Shown here: one piece after another, positions 16,885 through 25,657 of the stretch | Layout of the letters: the number at the start of each line of letters is the position of its first letter | How positions within the stretch are numbered: the first letter of the stretch is position 1 | Assembly: GCA_006226495.1 (NCBI GenBank) | Contig: SBGU01000004.1 | Coordinates: 1-38,765 of the forward strand | Direction of reading: 5' to 3' | Length of the DNA stretch: 38,765 bases | Origin: Alphaproteobacteria bacterium | GTDB taxonomy: Bacteria > Pseudomonadota > Alphaproteobacteria > Sphingomonadales > Kordiimonadaceae | Notes under the pieces: model-generated | The model's input: the letters and a program-made list of their open reading frames with translations, nothing else | Told to the model about the DNA's origin: nothing | The model's database searches: none | Program-made: the position numbers and the translations under genes

Positions 16885-18588
16885 ATGCAGAGAAAATTGT
16901 TCGCGGCTACGTTGTTAACTTTTTGCCTGTTAGGCGATGGCAACGCTGTCATTGCGGCCGACAAAAAAGGTCTTGAAGCCCGTCTTTGGGAGGCAACAGA
17001 CGCCCGCGACGCCACGAATCCCGTGTTTGACGAGGCCGTGAAAGCCGGAAAATTCGACGCGCTGGAGATGCTGGGGCAGATCGGCGGCGACGCCTGCAAC
17101 CGCCTTGTGCCGTATCTGAGCGATGCGTCGGACGAAATTGTGCTGGCGGCACGCAGTGGTGCGGCCATGTGCCAGGACACGGCGCTTGCCCAGACCCTTC
17201 TGGCCAACGGGCGCGAGATCGATGGTGAATGGACTGTACGCCATTACCGCGAGGCGCTGGGTTTCTCGGGCGGTGCCGCCGCGCGCCCGCAACTGATTGC
17301 CGACGTCAATGCCCTGAAGGTGGATGACGACCCCGCGGTGATGGCCGATACGCTGTTTGGCCTCTTGCAGTCGGTCGTCTATGACCGGCTGGAAGCCGAC
17401 AAGGTGTCGGACCTCGATTTCCCGCATGTGCTGGCGCTGACGGCGAACGAGCTGATGGGCTATCATGCCGCCTATCTCCTGACCCGCTTCCAGGGGGTGG
17501 AAACGGTGCTGGACCGCGTGGCGGTCGAGGCGGCGCTGGCGAAGGCGCAGGACCATACCAAGGTGCCGCTGGTGCGTGTGCTGGCGCAGTTCGGGGACGG
17601 TGCGGCGCCCAAACTGCTGGCGCTGTCGCAGGCGGGACCGAAGGCCGTGCAGCGTGAAGCCGTGCGCGGCATGGGCAAGATGACCGATGCCGCCACCCGC
17701 AAATATCTGATGGGCCTGGCCGAAACCGGCAAGGGCCCGCGCCGCCACCTGGCCATCCAGGCCCTGGGTGCCCGTGTGAAGGGCGACCCGGCGGTCGAGG
17801 CCCTGTTGTCGCGCATTGCCTCCACGGGCACCGGCTGGGGTGCCGTGTCCGCCATCGAGGCGCTGCAGGAAGTGGCCCCCGCAACCGTGGCGGCCACCGC
17901 CAAACGCTGGCTTGAAGGCGCCGACTATTATCTGGCCTACAAGGCCACGCTGCTGCTGTCCGGCAGCGAGGACGGCAAGGCCGTGCTGAAGGCTTATGTG
18001 AATGCACATCCCGGCACCGTGCGCGCGCATGATGCCGCCGTGGCGCTTGATCCCGCCATCGAGGCCGACACCAAACCGCGCCCGACCGTGCCCTACCGCG
18101 AGACGAAGTCCTATATCGGCAAACAGTTGCGGCTGGTCACGAGCAAAGGGCCGATCATCATCGATATGTATGATGCCACGCCCTATACGGTGACCAACTT
18201 CCTGAAGCTGGCCGAAGCCGGCAAGATGAACGGCATGCTGTGGCACCGGGTGATCCCGAACTTCGTGGCCCAGGCCGGCCAGATCGAGGACGCTGATCTT
18301 GCGAACTGGGGCAGCATCCGCGAGGAATGGTTTGCATCCCAGCATTTGCCGGGCACGGTGGGGGTGGCCACGGCGGGCCGCGACACCGGCGGCACCCAGT
18401 TTTTCATCAATACCAACTATAACCTGCACCTGAACGGCCGTTACACGGTGTTCGGGCAGGTGATCGAAGGTATGGATGTGGCCGAAATGCTGGAAGAAGG
18501 CGACAAGATCATCAAGGCCGAAGTGCTGAAGGGCGAAGAAGTCTTGCCGCCCGAAACCGTGGTCGAACCCGACGTCGGCACGGAATAG
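16885..18588 (+). CDS. Exported HEAT-repeat protein with C-terminal cyclophilin-type peptidyl-prolyl isomerase domain
   Basis: 567 residues. A signal peptide (RKLFAATLLTFCLLGDGNAVIA) precedes about 350 residues of helical HEAT-like repeats (for example VPLVRVLAQFGDGAAPKLLAL, AVREAVRGMGKMTDAATRKYL-like units). A cyclophilin domain from about residue 410 carries WHRVIPNFVAQ, GTQFFINTNYN and YTVFGQVIEGMDV, so the catalytic Arg, the Gln and the hydrophobic pocket residues are mostly kept. The GGD segment after FVAQ is divergent. It should act in the periplasm on proline bonds of client proteins recruited by the repeats. ATG 16885 is chosen over 16855 because GGAGG and the signal peptide fit it. 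Confidence 0.85.
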   Translation: MQRKLFAATLLTFCLLGDGNAVIAADKKGLEARLWEATDARDATNPVFDEAVKAGKFDALEMLGQIGGDACNRLVPYLSDASDEIVLAARSGAAMCQDTALAQTLLANGREIDGEWTVRHYREALGFSGGAAARPQLIADVNALKVDDDPAVMADTLFGLLQSVVYDRLEADKVSDLDFPHVLALTANELMGYHAAYLLTRFQGVETVLDRVAVEAALAKAQDHTKVPLVRVLAQFGDGAAPKLLALSQAGPKAVQREAVRGMGKMTDAATRKYLMGLAETGKGPRRHLAIQALGARVKGDPAVEALLSRIASTGTGWGAVSAIEALQEVAPATVAATAKRWLEGADYYLAYKATLLLSGSEDGKAVLKAYVNAHPGTVRAHDAAVALDPAIEADTKPRPTVPYRETKSYIGKQLRLVTSKGPIIIDMYDATPYTVTNFLKLAEAGKMNGMLWHRVIPNFVAQAGQIEDADLANWGSIREEWFASQHLPGTVGVATAGRDTGGTQFFINTNYNLHLNGRYTVFGQVIEGMDVAEMLEEGDKIIKAEVLKGEEVLPPETVVEPDVGTE

Positions 18589-18607
18589 ACACCGGGCTGG
18601 TCAGGTC

Positions 18608-19501
18608 CTAGAGGATGTTGCTCTCGGACCTGATCTGCCGGATCATGAAATCCCGGAACAGCGCCACCTTCAGTGAACCGCGAAGTTCGGGCGCGTAACA
18701 ATAATAGCTGTTGAAGCTGGTGCCATCCACATTGGGCAGCACGCGCACCAGTTTCTTGCGGTTATGCACCAGATAGTCGGGCATGACCGCAAGCCCCATG
18801 CCGGCTTCGACCGCATGCAACACGGCATAGAGGTTGTTGATCTGCAGGCGCGGTTTGCGCCGCTTCCTTGGTGTGCCCACATTCAGCAGCCAGTTCAGGT
18901 CCCGGATCACCGGCGCGTTGGTCATGCCGAAGGTGATCAGGTCATGGAAATCCAGGTCGTCGGTGGTGATGGGCGTGCCGCGCCGGTCCAGATACTCGGG
19001 GCTCGCGTAAATATGGGCATGGAAGGTGGCCAGCGGGCGCTGGATCAGGTCGGCCTGTTCGGGTTCGTGCAGGCGGATCGCGACATCGGCCTCGCCCGCC
19101 GCCAGGTCAAGGTCGGCATCGTCCAGGATCAACTGCATGTCGATGTCCGGATATTCGGCCATGAACTGTTCAAGGTGCGGGGTCAGCCACACGGCGCCGA
19201 AGGTCACCATGGTGGTCACGCGCAACAGGCCGGACGGCCGTTCCTTCGATTCCATCAGACTGCGTTCGGTTTCTTCGATCCGGTGTACCACTTCGCGCGC
19301 GGTGTTATAAAGCTCCTGCCCCTCGTGGGTCAGCACCAGGCCGCGGGCATGGCGGGTGAACAGGGAAACATTCAGGCTTTCTTCAAGCGCACGGATCTGG
19401 CGGCTGACCGCCGACTGGCTGCAATTCAGCCGCGAGCCGGCATTGGTGAAGCTGCCGCATTCCGCCACGGTATGAAAAATACGAAGCCTGTCCCAGTCCA
19501 T
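18608..19501 (-). CDS. LysR-family transcriptional regulator
   Basis: 297 residues, the standard LTTR length. The N-terminal winged helix-turn-helix (DRLRIFHTVAECGSFTNAG, then SQSAVSRQIRALEESLNVSLF) is followed by a linker helix and the two-lobed effector domain (LRVTTMVTFGAVWLTPHLEQF onward). The protein begins MDWDRLRIFH, as do many alphaproteobacterial members located beside trxB, and trxB is indeed 500 nt away here. The effector is unknown. It is divergent from the small winged-helix gene at 19624 across 122 nt, and that space may hold its autoregulatory site. Confidence 0.94.
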   Translation of the reverse strand: MDWDRLRIFHTVAECGSFTNAGSRLNCSQSAVSRQIRALEESLNVSLFTRHARGLVLTHEGQELYNTAREVVHRIEETERSLMESKERPSGLLRVTTMVTFGAVWLTPHLEQFMAEYPDIDMQLILDDADLDLAAGEADVAIRLHEPEQADLIQRPLATFHAHIYASPEYLDRRGTPITTDDLDFHDLITFGMTNAPVIRDLNWLLNVGTPRKRRKPRLQINNLYAVLHAVEAGMGLAVMPDYLVHNRKKLVRVLPNVDGTSFNSYYCYAPELRGSLKVALFRDFMIRQIRSESNIL

Positions 19502-19567
19502 AGATCACTCCCCATCCGGCCCACGACGATGCCACCCAAACACCATGCGCGCAAGGGCGAAGGTCGC

Positions 19568-19596
19568 TTGCCGTAACCCCTTGTATTCAATACTAT
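19568..19596 (+). promoter_or_regulatory. Predicted sigma70 promoter of the small winged-helix gene
   Basis: TTGCCG, 17 nt, TACTAT, giving a transcription start near 19603 and a roughly 20-nt leader before the TTG start. Confidence 0.5.
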
Positions 19597-19623
19597 AGCC
19601 CACACTACAGGAGCGGTGGGGCC

Positions 19624-19926
19624 TTGAGCAACAAATCGGTACTAGAACATGTGGCCTATATCGTCAAAAGCCAGCATCCCGGGCTGAGCGCCGAAGCCAT
19701 CGTCAGTTTCCTGATCATCCTCGACCTGGGTGAACCCACGGTGGCGCAAGTGGCAAACATGGTGGGCATGACCGAACCCAAGCTGTTCCAGCATCTTTCC
19801 ATGCTGACAACTTCGGGCGGGGGGCTGATCCAGCTCATCAATAATGGCGATGGCAGCAATTCTGTACGTCTGACAGCCAGGGGGCAACAGCTCCGGGCGC
19901 AAGTCGCATCCAGCTTTTCAGACTAG
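19624..19926 (+). CDS. Small winged-helix (MarR-like) DNA-binding protein
   Basis: 100 residues. The pattern is that of a single winged helix: a helix pair (LSAEAIVSFLIILDLGEPTVAQVANMV, about 22-48), a recognition helix (TEPKLFQHLSMLTTS), and a wing with LIQLINNGDGSNSVRLTARGQQLRAQV at the end, where RLTARG is the MarR-type wing signature. It lacks the long dimerisation helices of full MarR proteins. It starts at TTG 19624; no ATG exists upstream in frame, and a promoter lies at 19568-19596. The target is unknown; it lies between a LysR gene and convergent trxB. Confidence 0.78.
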   Translation: MSNKSVLEHVAYIVKSQHPGLSAEAIVSFLIILDLGEPTVAQVANMVGMTEPKLFQHLSMLTTSGGGLIQLINNGDGSNSVRLTARGQQLRAQVASSFSD

Positions 19927-19945
19927 GCCGCAGCCCCTGCCAACG

Positions 19946-19974
19946 CAAAAGGGCGCCCCGGTCAGGACGCCCTT
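19946..19974. terminator. Bidirectional hairpin between the winged-helix gene and trxB
   Basis: AAGGGCG pairs with CGCCCTT over a roughly 12-nt loop. Read on the minus strand it ends in CCCTTTTG, a short T-run suited to stopping trxB. The plus-strand side is weaker. Confidence 0.55.
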
Positions 19975-19999
19975 CCATCATCATTCTGGCCAATATGGC

Positions 20000-20968
20000 T
20001 TATTCGGCTGCCGCCGCGGTGCTGTGCTCAAGCTCGGCGACATATTTTTCGGCCTCGAGCGCGGCCATGCAGCCCATGCCTGCGGCGGTGACAGCCTGGC
20101 GGAACACCTTGTCGGTCACGTCGCCGGCGGCAAACACGCCCGGGATGTCGGTCGCGGTGCTGTCCGGCTTTTTCAGAAGGTAACCTTCCTCGTCCATCGG
20201 CAACTGGCCCTTGAAGATGTCGGTCGACGGCTTGTGCCCGATGGCAATGAACACACCATGCACCGACAGGTCTTCGGTCGTGCCCGATTTCACATTCTTC
20301 AGGCGCACGCCCGTTACACCCAGCGGCTGTTCGGTGCCCAGAACCTCATCCAGCACGGTGTCCCATTTCACTTCGATATTCTTGGTCTTGAACAGGCGTT
20401 CCTGCAGGATTTTCTCGGCGCGGAATTCGTCGCGGCGGTGGATGATCGTTACCTTCGAGCACAGGTTGGCAAGATACAGCGCTTCTTCAACCGCAGTGTT
20501 GCCGCCGCCGATCACCAGCACTTCCTTGCCGCGGTAGAAGAAACCGTCGCAGGTGGCGCAGGCGGAAACGCCATACCCGTTGAATTTCTGTTCGCTTTCG
20601 ATGCCAAGCCATTTGGCCTGGGCACCGGTCGCGATCACGACCGTGTCGGCGGTATAAACGGTGCCGCTGTCGCCTACGGCGCGCTTGGGCACGGCCTTCA
20701 GGTCAACCTCGGTGATCAGGTCATAGATGATCTCGGTGCCGACATGTTCTGCCTGCGCGCGCATGGCTTCCATCAGGTCCGGGCCCTGCACGGTTTCGGC
20801 GAAGCCGGGATAGTTTTCCACATCGGTGGTGATGGTCAGTTGGCCGCCTGCCTGCATGCCGGTCACGATAACCGGATTGAGGCTCGCACGGGCCGCATAA
20901 ATGGCGGCGGTATAGCCTGCGGGGCCAGAGCCGATGATCAGCACCTTGGTGTGTTTTGTGGCGGTCAT
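20000..20968 (-). CDS. trxB: Thioredoxin reductase
   Basis: A flavoenzyme that reduces thioredoxin with NADPH in the cytoplasm. 322 residues, typical length. The FAD motif is [17 protein letters not shown], the redox-active pair is CATCDG, the NADPH motif is [15 protein letters not shown], and the C-terminal FAD contact is [21 protein letters not shown]. It has a good promoter at 21039-21067 and a terminator at 19946-19974, so it is probably monocistronic. Confidence 0.98.
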   Translation of the reverse strand: MTATKHTKVLIIGSGPAGYTAAIYAARASLNPVIVTGMQAGGQLTITTDVENYPGFAETVQGPDLMEAMRAQAEHVGTEIIYDLITEVDLKAVPKRAVGDSGTVYTADTVVIATGAQAKWLGIESEQKFNGYGVSACATCDGFFYRGKEVLVIGGGNTAVEEALYLANLCSKVTIIHRRDEFRAEKILQERLFKTKNIEVKWDTVLDEVLGTEQPLGVTGVRLKNVKSGTTEDLSVHGVFIAIGHKPSTDIFKGQLPMDEEGYLLKKPDSTATDIPGVFAAGDVTDKVFRQAVTAAGMGCMAALEAEKYVAELEHSTAAAAE

Positions 20969-21038
20969 TTCTATTCCTCTTACACGGGTTGCCGCGCGGG
21001 GTATCGGGCGGCTGTCTGCAACCTGGGTTTCGCCATCC

Positions 21039-21067
21039 TACATAAGCGCAAGCGTGCGGCTTGCCAA
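21039..21067 (-). promoter_or_regulatory. Predicted sigma70 promoter of trxB
   Basis: Read on the minus strand: TTGGCA, 17 nt, TATGTA, about 70 nt before the trxB ATG. Confidence 0.5.
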
Positions 21068-21099
21068 TGGCGGATGCGCGCCAGAAGCATGGAAAGATT

Positions 21100-21114
21100 C
21101 GATCAAGTTGATCG
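21100..21114. promoter_or_regulatory. 15-bp palindrome between trxB and the aldo/keto reductase gene
   Basis: CGATCAAGTTGATCG is perfectly symmetric around one G. It lies upstream of the trxB promoter (beyond -35) and downstream of the reductase stop. It could be an activator site for trxB. Confidence 0.35.
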
Positions 21115-21159
21115 CCTCAAGCGAATAATATCGACCTGAGTAATCGAAAGCTTCGGAAA

Positions 21160-22146
21160 TTAGCCGTTGATCACCGCCATGCCGCGGGCGTCATAGCGTT
21201 CGCCCTGCACCCGGTCGGCCAGCTTGTTCAGGCTGGCGGTCTCGCCCGCGCTCAGCCCCACATCATAGGCGGCCAGGTTGCCTTTCAGGTTGGCAAGCTT
21301 CGTGGTGCCCGGGATGGTGAGGATATTGTCGCCCCGGCCCAAAACCCACGCCAGCGCGACCTGCGATGCCGTCGCGTGCTTTTTTGCTGCCAGGGCTTCG
21401 ATCTCGGCCACCAGCGCCAGGTTGGCGGCGTAGGCGTCGCCGGCAAAGCGCGGCATGGTGATGCCGCGCCAGTCGTTTTCGCCGGGGCGCTTGTCGGCGC
21501 TGAACTTGCCGGTCAGAAGCCCGCGGCCAAGCGGAGAATAGGCCACAAGGCTGGCGCCCACGTCGCGGCAGGCGGCCAATACGGTATTTTCGATGTCGCG
21601 GCTGAAGATGGAATATTCGGACTGCACGGCGGAAATGGGATGCACCTCGGCGGCGCGCCGGATGGTGGCGCTTGCGGCTTCCGACAGGCCGATGGCTTTC
21701 ACCTTGCCTTCGCGCACCAGGCCGGCCATGGCCTCGACCGTTTCTTCAATGGGCGTCTGGGGCGAAACCCGGTGCAGATAATACAGGTCGATCACGTCGG
21801 TCTTCAGGCGGCGGAGCGATTCTTCACATGCCCGGCGGCAATTGGCCGGGCTGCCGTCGATGCCGATGGGGCGCCCGGTTGCGGGGTCGCGCAGGGGGCC
21901 GAATTTGGTGGCGATCACCACACGGTCGCGCCGGCCGGCGAAGGCGGCACCCAGTAGGTCTTCGTTGGCCCCCATGCCGTACATTTCGGCGGTATCGAAA
22001 TGGTCGACCCCCAGTTCGATGGCTTCATGCAGCAGCTTGATGGCGGCGTCCCGGTCGGTCGCCGGTCCATAGAATTCCGACAGGCCCATGCAGCCAAGGC
22101 CGATGGCGCCCACTTCAATGCCAGATTTGCCGATTTCGCGTTTCAT
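21160..22146 (-). CDS. Aldo/keto reductase (AKR13/YakC-like)
   Basis: An NADPH-dependent (beta/alpha)8 oxidoreductase of carbonyl substrates. 328 residues. The catalytic tetrad is visible as DTAEMYG (Asp, Tyr), VIATKFG (Lys) and YYLHRV (His). The cofactor-binding end has IPGTTKLANLKGNL. The GLGCMGLSEFYGP N-terminus is typical of the family. The frame is open a further 970 nt upstream, antisense to the kinase; the true start is ATG 22146, behind GGGGGAG. A TTGACG promoter lies at 22174-22203. The physiological substrate is not predictable. Confidence 0.93.
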   Translation of the reverse strand: MKREIGKSGIEVGAIGLGCMGLSEFYGPATDRDAAIKLLHEAIELGVDHFDTAEMYGMGANEDLLGAAFAGRRDRVVIATKFGPLRDPATGRPIGIDGSPANCRRACEESLRRLKTDVIDLYYLHRVSPQTPIEETVEAMAGLVREGKVKAIGLSEAASATIRRAAEVHPISAVQSEYSIFSRDIENTVLAACRDVGASLVAYSPLGRGLLTGKFSADKRPGENDWRGITMPRFAGDAYAANLALVAEIEALAAKKHATASQVALAWVLGRGDNILTIPGTTKLANLKGNLAAYDVGLSAGETASLNKLADRVQGERYDARGMAVING

Positions 22147-22173
22147 GCCGTTTCTCCCCCAATGCCACCATGG

Positions 22174-22203
22174 ATAAGCTGTTGTAACCCGCCATGGCGT
22201 CAA
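22174..22203 (-). promoter_or_regulatory. Predicted sigma70 promoter of the aldo/keto reductase gene
   Basis: Read on the minus strand: TTGACG, 18 nt, GCTTAT, 28 nt before the ATG at 22146. Confidence 0.45.
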
Positions 22204-22263
22204 GGGCCAGCCGCACATAAAGGAGAATTTAACCGCCGCCGGGGCACACTCGGGTTCCCCTGG

Positions 22264-22282
22264 CAAATTGCCAGGCAATTTG
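22264..22282. promoter_or_regulatory. 19-bp perfect palindrome, likely operator
   Basis: CAAATTGCC-A-GGCAATTTG. It lies between the divergent reductase and kinase genes. It overlaps a possible kinase promoter -35 (TTGCCA 22268-22273, then GTGAAT at 22291). An unmatched half-site-like AATTTGC follows at 22294. The binding protein is unknown. Confidence 0.5.
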
Positions 22283-22359
22283 TCGGGGTTGTGAATTTGC
22301 GGTCTGGATCGATGGCACGAGGCAGGATAGGCTGTCGCTTCGACCGAGGGGAGTGCGAT

Positions 22360-24372
22360 TTGCGCGGTAAGGTCCTGATAGTTTGGCTGTTCCTGGCATT
22401 GCTGGTGGGGCTGGGTAGCCCGGTTCCGTCGGCCCCGGCCCATGCGGAAACGCCAGATGCCTCGATGCCGTCGCTTGCGGACGGCTGGTCCATCTATGCC
22501 GGGCGTATTGTCGAACCCCGCATCGCCGCGACCCTTGAGGGCGCCGAACCCGTTACCATGCCCCATATCTGGAAAAACATGTCGGACCAGGGCCCAAACG
22601 GCGCCTTCGGCATGGCCACCTATGTAAGGCATGTCAAATTGCCGGGGCCCGGGCATTATTTTGCCCTCGTGCCCGGCAAGGTGCGCATGGTCTATCATTA
22701 TTATGCCGTGGTCGCGGGGCCGGGTGGCACCCATGAACTTGTGGACCTGGGCGGCAATGGCGCCCCCGGGCCGGACGCGGAGGCGGACACCTGGGGCCCG
22801 CCGCGCCTGATGCGCCTGAATTTCGAGGCCGACGAATTCGATCTGGTGGTCCAGGTTTCCAACAACAGCCATTTTCTGGTTGGCATGATCCGGGTGCCCG
22901 ATGTGGTGCCAGCCGAAGCGGCGCGCGCCAAGGTCGATATGCAGGTCGGCACCACCATGGCCTATGTCGGGCTGCTGGTTGCGGTCGGGCTTTACACCAT
23001 GCTGCTGGCCTTCTGGCATGCGGGCGAAAGCTATTATTATGTCGGCTGCGTGATGATGCTGACCATGGCCCTGCGCATCCTGGCGATCGACGGGCTTTTG
23101 TGGCTCTATTTCCCGCACCTGCCGGTCACGATTGTGCTCCGGGTCGAATATATCACCTTCTTTGCCATGGTGCCGGGCCTTTACTGGCTGGCGGTCGGGC
23201 TTTACCCGAGCGAGGCCAGCATCAAGGCGCTGCTTGCCTTTGTGGTGGCGGCGGTGGCGGCGACCGCCGTGGCCCTGTGGGCGCCATTGTCGGCGCTGTT
23301 CAGCCTGCGCGATCCCTATACATTGCTGGCGGGTGTGGCCTGGCTGATGGCGCTGGCGACCTTCATCCGGGCGCGTGCCAGCCGGCGCGACGGTGCCACG
23401 GTGGCGCTTATTGGCCTTGTTGCCATTGCGGTGGCGATGGCGCTGGATGTGATGCTTTATAACAGGGGCCGCCCCACCGGCACCGAAAACGTGCCCATGG
23501 CCAGCATGCTGTTCGCCATTATCCTGATGTGGCTGTTCACCGCGCGCTACCGCAAGGAGCAGGCGGAACGCGACGCCATGGCCCGGGGGCTAGAGCAGGC
23601 GAACACGGCGCTGCAGCACCGGGCCGAAGAACTGGACAAGGCGCAGGACCAGGCGGCATCCGCCCTGCAGATGAAGGCCAGTTTCCTCGCCAACATCAGC
23701 CACGAGGTGCGCACGCCCCTCAATGCCATCATCGGCTTTTCCGACCTGTTGCTGGTGCAAAGCCATGCACCGGCCGACGTTGAAAAACAGCGGGAATACC
23801 TGCGGCTGATCCGTAACAACGGCCAGCAACTCCTGACCCTGATGACCGATATCCTCAGTGTCTCGGACCTTGAAGCCGGGCGCTTCGACATTTCGCCCAC
23901 GGCTGCCGACCCGCGCGATGTGGTCGATATGTGCGTGGGATTCGTGGCACCCGCCGCCATGGAAAAGCGGCTGTTCCTGGACGTCCAGTGCAAAAACGCC
24001 GCCATGCAGGTCGACGAACGGCTGATGCGCCAGGCCATCATCAAGATCCTGTCGAATGCGGTGAAATATTCACCCGAACGGGGCGTGGTCACGGTCAATG
24101 GCCGTGTCGCGGGCGGCGAATATATGCTGACCGTGGTGGATACCGGCCCCGGTATTGCCGAAGCCGACCTGCCGAAGGCGATGGAACTGTTCGGGCGTCC
24201 CGGCCATGCCTATACCGCGTCGAAAGGCGGCATGGGGCTGGGCCTGCCGCTGGTGTCGCGCTTCATGGAGTTGATGGGCGGGCGCATGAATATCGATACG
24301 ATCCAGGGTGTCGGCACCACCGTTACCCTGACATTCCCGCTGCAGCCGCCGGCACCGAAAGCCGAAACCTAG
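22360..24372 (+). CDS. Membrane sensor histidine kinase with 7TMR-DISM-type input
   Basis: About 670 residues. A signal peptide ends near SAPAHA, followed by a periplasmic beta-rich domain (to about residue 195) and then seven membrane helices, the 7TMR-DISM arrangement. A coiled coil joins to the kinase core. The core has the H-box with His448 (NISHEVRTP), the N-box LSNAVKYSP (Asn566), DTGPGI (594) and the G2 box GGMGLGLPL (about 622-630). It should sense an extracellular ligand and autophosphorylate; no response regulator gene is in the window. The start is TTG 22360, with GAGGGGAG six bases upstream; there is no ATG between that site and the signal peptide. Confidence 0.92.
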   Translation: MRGKVLIVWLFLALLVGLGSPVPSAPAHAETPDASMPSLADGWSIYAGRIVEPRIAATLEGAEPVTMPHIWKNMSDQGPNGAFGMATYVRHVKLPGPGHYFALVPGKVRMVYHYYAVVAGPGGTHELVDLGGNGAPGPDAEADTWGPPRLMRLNFEADEFDLVVQVSNNSHFLVGMIRVPDVVPAEAARAKVDMQVGTTMAYVGLLVAVGLYTMLLAFWHAGESYYYVGCVMMLTMALRILAIDGLLWLYFPHLPVTIVLRVEYITFFAMVPGLYWLAVGLYPSEASIKALLAFVVAAVAATAVALWAPLSALFSLRDPYTLLAGVAWLMALATFIRARASRRDGATVALIGLVAIAVAMALDVMLYNRGRPTGTENVPMASMLFAIILMWLFTARYRKEQAERDAMARGLEQANTALQHRAEELDKAQDQAASALQMKASFLANISHEVRTPLNAIIGFSDLLLVQSHAPADVEKQREYLRLIRNNGQQLLTLMTDILSVSDLEAGRFDISPTAADPRDVVDMCVGFVAPAAMEKRLFLDVQCKNAAMQVDERLMRQAIIKILSNAVKYSPERGVVTVNGRVAGGEYMLTVVDTGPGIAEADLPKAMELFGRPGHAYTASKGGMGLGLPLVSRFMELMGGRMNIDTIQGVGTTVTLTFPLQPPAPKAET

Positions 24373-24890
24373 TCCTTGAAGCGCACCACCGAATCCGGCG
24401 ACGCGGCATACACGGTCTCGCTGCTGTCCGACCATTTGCCGTCCGTCAGCACCTGGGCGGTGGCATGCATGTTGCCGTCCCTGATGCTGTAGCTGGATTT
24501 GGCCTCGGTCGGGCCACCCTTTGCGCTGCGGATCGCCTCGTGGGCGTCGAAGCCTGCATCTGTCAGGGTGATCACGCCATCGGTATAAAAACCGTCAGTC
24601 GTGACATAGCGGAAGATGATCCGGTCCTGGTCGGCGTCATAATGGATCAGGCTTTCGCCACCATAGGCGCCGTCATTGATGCTGTGGGTGATGCGGATCA
24701 CCTGGCCGTTCATGGCCCATTCCCACTTCGAGATATCGTGGAAATCGGTTTCGCCCGGAAACCCGCCGGAGACAGATTTCCAGGTCGTGCCGACAAAAGG
24801 CGCCAGCGGTGCCAGTTCGGGGGCGGGCTCTGCCGCGCGGGCGCTGAACCCGAAGAAACAGAAGCAAAGCAAAATGGCAAAACGCAGCAT
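24369..24890 (-). CDS. Secreted protein of unknown function, lipocalin-like beta-rich
   Basis: 173 residues with a signal peptide (LRFAILLCFCFFGFSARA before AEPAPEL). The mature protein starts with LAPFVGTTWKSVSGG, alternates beta-strands (KWEWAMNGQVIRITHSI, SLIHYDADQDRIIFRYVTTDG) and ends TVYAASPDSVVRF. The 'fraction-of-W-then-strands' pattern recalls DUF6265/THAP4-like lipocalin folds, but I cannot assign a family firmly. Its stop overlaps that of the kinase gene by 4 nt (CTAG shared). Confidence 0.7.
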   Translation of the reverse strand: MLRFAILLCFCFFGFSARAAEPAPELAPLAPFVGTTWKSVSGGFPGETDFHDISKWEWAMNGQVIRITHSINDGAYGGESLIHYDADQDRIIFRYVTTDGFYTDGVITLTDAGFDAHEAIRSAKGGPTEAKSSYSIRDGNMHATAQVLTDGKWSDSSETVYAASPDSVVRFKD

Positions 24891-25020
24891 GGTGTCCTCC
24901 TTCCGCTGAAGGGCCAGTCTAGTGCAGCGGTGCCCTTAATCCAAGGTTTTGCCATGCCGGCTTGCGGCGGCAAAGGCGGCGGTGATAGGCTCGGCGCCAC
25001 TGTCACGAAAGGGGATAATC

Positions 25021-25620
25021 ATGATCAAATTATTCTGGTGCGAACGCAGCCGCGCCATGCGTGGTGCCTGGCTTCTTGAAGAACTGGGTGTGCCCTATGA
25101 ACTGGTGCGCATTGATGTCCGGTCTGAGGACCCGAAGCCGGCGGACTTTCGCAAGGCCAGCCCCATGGGCAAGGTACCGGCGATCCAGGATGGCGATACG
25201 TCCCTTGCCGAATCGGCGGCTTTTTCGCTCTATCTTGCCGACAAATATACCGACGCCGGGCTTGCGCCGCTGCCGGATGCGCCAGACCGGGGCGACTATC
25301 TTTATTGGATGATATATACCCCCGGCACCATTGAGCCGGCGATGGGCGAAAAATTCAGCGGCATCGCGCCCAACAAGCTTGCGCACGGCTGGGGCGACTT
25401 CCCGACCATGATCCAGGTCCTCGAGGGCCGGCTCAGGGACCGCACATGGTTGCTGGGCGACAGCTTCTGCGCGGCGGACGTGCTTGTGGGCTCGTCGGTC
25501 AATTTCATGAAAATGTTTGGCGCCCTGCCGGACAGCCCGATCCTGGATGCCTATCTGGAACGCTGCAAGGCGCGTCCGGCTTTTGCCCGCGCGATGGCGC
25601 ACGAAGCTGCCTACGCCTGA
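25021..25620 (+). CDS. Glutathione S-transferase family protein
   Basis: 199 residues. The N-terminal thioredoxin-like domain has WCERSRAMRGAWLLEELGVPYEL, the cis-Pro in MGKVPAIQ and the glutathione gamma-Glu contact AES in SLAESAAFSLYL. The C-terminal helical domain carries LLGDSFCAADVLVGSSVNF, with the N-capping Asp. It probably conjugates or reduces electrophiles in the cytoplasm. ATG 25021 is preceded by AAGGGG. The DUF1294 gene follows 38 nt later and may be cotranscribed. Confidence 0.92.
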   Translation: MIKLFWCERSRAMRGAWLLEELGVPYELVRIDVRSEDPKPADFRKASPMGKVPAIQDGDTSLAESAAFSLYLADKYTDAGLAPLPDAPDRGDYLYWMIYTPGTIEPAMGEKFSGIAPNKLAHGWGDFPTMIQVLEGRLRDRTWLLGDSFCAADVLVGSSVNFMKMFGALPDSPILDAYLERCKARPAFARAMAHEAAYA

Positions 25621-25657
25621 CCGCCGCAAAGGGCAACGGCCCACCGCCGGTCGGCCC

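Noticed and set aside
16930-18429. A 499-codon minus-strand frame antisense to the HEAT/cyclophilin gene
   Set aside because: Composition is His/Gly/Gln-rich with no domain, typical of the antisense third frame of a high-GC gene.
22147-23118. An N-terminal extension of the aldo/keto reductase antisense to the kinase
   Set aside because: The reductase family starts at MKREIGKSG with a ribosome binding site and a promoter. The extension has no recognisable domain.
22360-24372. Possible hybrid kinase with receiver domain
   Set aside because: The chain ends soon after the G2 box; no receiver or Hpt domain follows.
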